Positions 61,525-64,000 of a DNA stretch of 64,000 bases are shown piece after piece. A program made the position numbers and the translations under genes. The notes under the pieces are model-generated. The model was not told where the DNA came from. It searched no databases and saw only the letters and a program-made list of their open reading frames with translations. Positions within the stretch are counted from its first letter, which is position 1; each line of letters starts with the position of its first letter. Source of the DNA: Sva-07 sp963743825 (GTDB taxonomy: Bacteria > Actinomycetota > Acidimicrobiia > Acidimicrobiales > Ilumatobacteraceae); NCBI GenBank assembly GCA_963743825.1, contig CAVURC010000015.1, positions 1-64,000 on the forward strand. The letters are read 5' to 3'.

Positions 61525-61923
61525 ATGCACATCGAGCACACGGCGCTGATCGTCGACAACTACGACGTCGCCATTCGGTTCTTCGTCGTCGCCCTGGGGT
61601 TCGACCTCATCGACGACTCTCCGGTGGCCACCAACGACGGACGCTCCAAGCGCTGGGTCGTGGTGCGACCGCCGGCGGCGCAAACCGGGCTTCTCCTGGC
61701 GAAGGCCGACGGCGACGAGCAGGCCGATGCGATCGGCCGCCAGTACGCAGGCCGAGTCGGATTGTTCCTTCGTGTGGATGACTTCGAGGCAGCCCGACGA
61801 CGGATGCTCGACCACGGGGTCGAGTTCGACACCGAGCCACGTGACGAGTCCTATGGCCGCGTTGCCGTGTTCCTCGACCCTTCAGGCAACAGATGGGACC
61901 TGCTCGGACCGCCACCCGCGTGA
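61525..61923 (+). CDS. VOC-family protein
   Basis: 132 residues from ATG 61525: HIEHTALIVDNYDVAIRFFVVALGFDLIDDSPVATNDGRSKRWVVVRPPAAQTGLLLAKA ... GRVGLFLRVDDFEAARRRMLDHGVEFDTEPRDESYGRVAVFLDPSGNRWDLLGPP. Two VOC modules; His in HIEHTAL and the Asp/Glu near VAVFLDPSG are compatible with metal binding. Resembles glyoxalase/dioxygenase members without known substrate. Confidence 0.88.
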   Translation: MHIEHTALIVDNYDVAIRFFVVALGFDLIDDSPVATNDGRSKRWVVVRPPAAQTGLLLAKADGDEQADAIGRQYAGRVGLFLRVDDFEAARRRMLDHGVEFDTEPRDESYGRVAVFLDPSGNRWDLLGPPPA

Positions 61924-61928
61924 GTCCG

Positions 61929-61946
61929 ACTGCCCCCGAACGCCGG
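61929..61946 (+). repeat. repeat C, copy 1
   Basis: ACTGCCCCCGAACGCCGG six bases after the VOC stop. The same 18 bases occur at 63956-63973, and a shorter form at 62996-63010. Confidence 0.65.
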
Positions 61947-61971
61947 CTAGGAGTTGATCGGGCGAGCTGCT

Positions 61972-62451
61972 TTAGCGTGGTTTGCCGGCGAGGAACAAGC
62001 TGATGGCCTTGTCGACTCGCCGCTGACGGGTATCGACCGACTTCGCCCCATTGATGCTGTCGACGTGGTAGCGCTGAAGACTGTTCGACAGGGTCTCGAA
62101 GAACGCCTTGGCAGCAGGATTCGCCACGAACGCCGTCGCCAGGTCGGCCGGGACGTCAACGGTGCGTGGCGTCGAGTCGACAACGAGCCCGACGTCGATT
62201 TGATCTCCGGCAGTCACTCCGGCCGCATCCCGGACTGCTGCACTCACCGGGATCATCGACTGACCATTCATCACCCCAGCCGTGGTGCGATACTCGTACC
62301 CGTTGAGCGTGACGCGTAGCGATGGTTTCTTGCCTGCGCCCAACTGCTCGACCACCGAAGCAGGGACCACGATCCCAGTCGCCTTCTTCCCTGCGGCCTG
62401 CTGAAGTGTCGCTGAGAACCGAATAGGTCCGGAGGCAGTGTCTCGCGTCAT
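61972..62451 (-). CDS. DUF1905/YdeI-type domain protein
   Basis: 159 residues: IRFSATLQQAAGKKATGIVVPASVVEQLGAGKKPSLRVTLNGYEYRTTAGVMNGQSMIPVSAAVRDAAGVTAGDQIDVGLVVDSTPRTVDVPADLATAF, the DUF1905 beta-barrel, followed by an OmdA-like helix pair (AAKAFFETLSNSLQRYHVDSINGAKSVDTRQRRVDKAI). Function unknown; common as single genes in actinobacteria. Confidence 0.88.
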   Translation of the reverse strand: MTRDTASGPIRFSATLQQAAGKKATGIVVPASVVEQLGAGKKPSLRVTLNGYEYRTTAGVMNGQSMIPVSAAVRDAAGVTAGDQIDVGLVVDSTPRTVDVPADLATAFVANPAAKAFFETLSNSLQRYHVDSINGAKSVDTRQRRVDKAISLFLAGKPR

Positions 62452-62513
62452 CGCCGAAGTCTGTCTCAGATCGCCGCTTCGATGTCGATCTGCGCCGCTG
62501 CTCCGCTGGTGGA

Positions 62514-62909
62514 TCAGTCGGCGAAGACTTCACGGCTGTGCTGAATGAAGAACGAGTGATCGTGACCCTTGTTCGGATCATCGGAGTTGTACTTCGCGTG
62601 TCGGGAACCGTCCGGCACGACCTCTTCGGAGTAGATCGCACCGACCGGACAAACGTCGGGCTGATAGCAGGCGGTGCACGATGTGCACTCGTCGAGGTTC
62701 ACGTAGAGGATCGTGTCGGCGAAGATCGCGACCGCATCAGGGTTCGGCGTGTGAGAGTTGGCAACCTCGCCGCTTCCTGCCTCTTCCTCGGAGAACAGCG
62801 TGTTCGTCGCCGGATCGAACTCGTAGATGCACTGGACAGGACACACATCGACGCACGCCCGATCCTTCACGCCGATGCACGCTTCGGTGATGATGGCCAG
62901 GCCCGACAC
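62514..62909 (-). CDS. ferredoxin (3Fe-4S/4Fe-4S), with extended linker
   Basis: 131 residues from GTG 62909, which AGGAAGGAGG precedes. SGLAIITEACIGVKDRACVDVCPVQCIYEF carries CX7CX3CP, as in 7Fe ferredoxins; DECTSCTACYQPDVCPVGAIYSEE carries the second CX2CX2CX4-5CP. Between them lies a 45-residue stretch (DPATNTLFSEEEAGSGEVANSHTPNPDAVAIFADTILYVN) longer than in standard ferredoxins. Possible electron donor for the window's P450s, but unlinked to them. Confidence 0.92.
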   Translation of the reverse strand: MSGLAIITEACIGVKDRACVDVCPVQCIYEFDPATNTLFSEEEAGSGEVANSHTPNPDAVAIFADTILYVNLDECTSCTACYQPDVCPVGAIYSEEVVPDGSRHAKYNSDDPNKGHDHSFFIQHSREVFAD

Positions 62910-62995
62910 CGTCGGCCTCCTTCCTCGCCCACCCATCTCTACGTTCGCGCCGGGGTGCGGGCGGGTCAAGTTGCGAACGAGTGGTGCGGTATGAG

Positions 62996-63010
62996 TGCCC
63001 CGAACGCCGG
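62996..63010 (+). repeat. repeat C, short copy
   Basis: TGCCCCGAACGCCGG, about 120 bases before the SCO6745 gene start. Confidence 0.5.
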
Positions 63011-63130
63011 CACTGCGTCATGCCCAGCCGGCCCTGCGGTTGCGTCATCTGTCCGGGTGCGATGATGCAACCATTCGAATGGTCGCGAGTGTCCGCCGAG
63101 GGGCGCCAGTTTCTGCAGGAGAAGTTCACG

Positions 63131-63952
63131 ATGAGCTCGATGGCACGTCGGATGTTCGAGCTGGTCGAGCCGATCGGCGTCATCCCCTACTGGGCCGACG
63201 AACCCACCGAAGCGATGTTCGCACTCGGCTTCACCAACTACTGGGACACCTACTTCGCCGGACGGGCGGCGCCTCTGGGCCTCGCCACTGCCGAAGTGGT
63301 CGACGCACTCTTCTACAACTTCGCTCCCGGCGAAGTGGGTCGACACGTTCCGACCGTGTGGAACACCACCACCCCCGAAGCGGCGATCGCCGCACGCCAG
63401 GCGGGCTGCGCACAAGCGTTGCGACGCGTCCTCGGCGACCACGTGGATACTCCCGGCTTCGCGCACGCCACCGAGCTGTTGACCAAAGCGGCGACCAGCG
63501 CACCCTCCGAAGGGCGGCCGATGTACGCCGCTCTGCGTGCGATCCCCATCCCCGATGACGTCGTCGCCCGGCTGTTCCATGCCGCGTCGCTCCTACGCGA
63601 GCACCGTGGCGACGGACACGTCGCCGCCCTCATGATCGAAGGTGTCGGCCGCCTCGAGGCGCACGTCTTGCTCGCCCTCGACATGGGCATGCCCGCCGAG
63701 AAATTCGGACGGATCCACCACCTCCCGGCGACGCAGCTCGCCGCCGTGATCGACGGGATGCGCAACCGCGGGTTGATCGGTGATGACCGTTGGCTGAGCG
63801 AACGAGGACGAGCTGTCAAACAGCGTGTCGAAGCGCTCACCGACGACCTCGCGGCGCCCCCATACGACGTCCTCTCGCCCCACGAGCTCGACGAACTCGA
63901 GACCACGCTGGAACCCCTCGCCGCAGTACTGCTCGCCGCCCAGCCCTGGTGA
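63131..63952 (+). CDS. SCO6745-family protein (predicted HTH)
   Basis: 273 residues from ATG 63131 (CAGGAGAAG upstream; frame also open from ATG 63065). SMARRMFELVEPIGVIPYWADEPTEAMFALGFTNYWDTYFAGRAAPLG ... AASLLREHRGDGHVAALMIEGVGRLEAHVLLALD ... MGMPAEKFGRIHHLPATQLAAVIDGMRNRGLIGDDRWLSERGRAVKQRVE, whose last part is the winged helix. Intact, in contrast to the copy at 16124. It is bracketed by repeat C copies. Confidence 0.9.
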   Translation: MSSMARRMFELVEPIGVIPYWADEPTEAMFALGFTNYWDTYFAGRAAPLGLATAEVVDALFYNFAPGEVGRHVPTVWNTTTPEAAIAARQAGCAQALRRVLGDHVDTPGFAHATELLTKAATSAPSEGRPMYAALRAIPIPDDVVARLFHAASLLREHRGDGHVAALMIEGVGRLEAHVLLALDMGMPAEKFGRIHHLPATQLAAVIDGMRNRGLIGDDRWLSERGRAVKQRVEALTDDLAAPPYDVLSPHELDELETTLEPLAAVLLAAQPW

Positions 63953-63955
63953 AGC

Positions 63956-63973
63956 ACTGCCCCCGAACGCCGG
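63956..63973 (+). repeat. repeat C, copy 2
   Basis: ACTGCCCCCGAACGCCGG, four bases after the SCO6745 stop; identical to 61929-61946. Confidence 0.65.
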
Positions 63974-64000
63974 GTCAAGGCGGAGGGCAACCGGTGGACT

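Noticed and set aside
46336..63973. Integron attC sites
   Set aside because: The repeats do not contain the GTTRRRY and RYYYAAC core boxes in the required arrangement and no integron integrase gene is present.

Overview
The window is high-GC DNA with strong third-position G/C bias, GTG starts, ATGA/GTGA gene overlaps, few intergenic gaps and many leaderless starts. The gene families present (SCO6745-type HTH proteins, TIGR03085-type mycothiol-fold proteins, baeRF release-factor paralogue, FMN glutamate-synthase-like protein, GerW, ACC deaminase) point to an Actinomycetota member. An aquatic Acidimicrobiia (Ilumatobacter-like) is my guess; that is inference, not proof. One tRNA-Lys(TTT) is present. 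No rRNA or CRISPR array was seen.

Layout. 0-2.7 kb: enoyl-CoA hydratase end, TIGR03085-like protein, SDR, GNAT, tRNA-Lys. 3.1-6.5 kb: three separate MazEF-type toxin-antitoxin pairs with GNAT and VOC genes and a gene fragment between them. 6.6-15 kb: zinc-type alcohol dehydrogenase, RNase Z, baeRF protein, a membrane beta-propeller protein, sucrose-phosphorylase-like GH13 enzyme, SPFH/stomatin protein, VOC protein. 15-27 kb: SDR, SCO6745 protein (plus a remnant copy), Gfo/Idh/MocA oxidoreductase, enoyl-CoA hydratase, membrane kinase-like protein plus PAP2 phosphatase, M23 lipoprotein, acyl-CoA dehydrogenase, PEP-mobile-domain protein, FMN glutamate-synthase-like protein. 27-30 kb: VapBC pair, ECF sigma factor with an Asp/Glu-rich anchored partner. 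30-34 kb: a TetR-controlled P450 / TauD dioxygenase / nitroreductase operon with a well-defined promoter and twin operators. 34-43 kb: GerW / lipoprotein / Cys-motif operon, alkylsulfatase plus dual-specificity phosphatase, ACC deaminase, P-loop kinase plus DoxX, aldo/keto reductase.

43-64 kb is different in character: mostly single-gene units (ABM, lipoproteins, beta-lactamase-like hydrolase, GGDEF-EAL, VapBC, truncated serine recombinase, GNAT, amidohydrolase, cupin, VOC, DUF1905, ferredoxin, SCO6745) separated by unusually long gaps. The gaps carry dispersed short direct repeats. A second TetR locus there keeps only the last 36 codons of a P450 ahead of an acyl-CoA ligase and a sulfatase. 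This patchwork, with repeats and recombinase, is the best candidate for an undescribed mobile or modular arrangement.

A caution that affects many entries: at least a dozen genes read as intact proteins only if one base is added or removed. Either the assembly has indel errors or there are many pseudogenes. Coordinates for those genes span the reconstructed gene.
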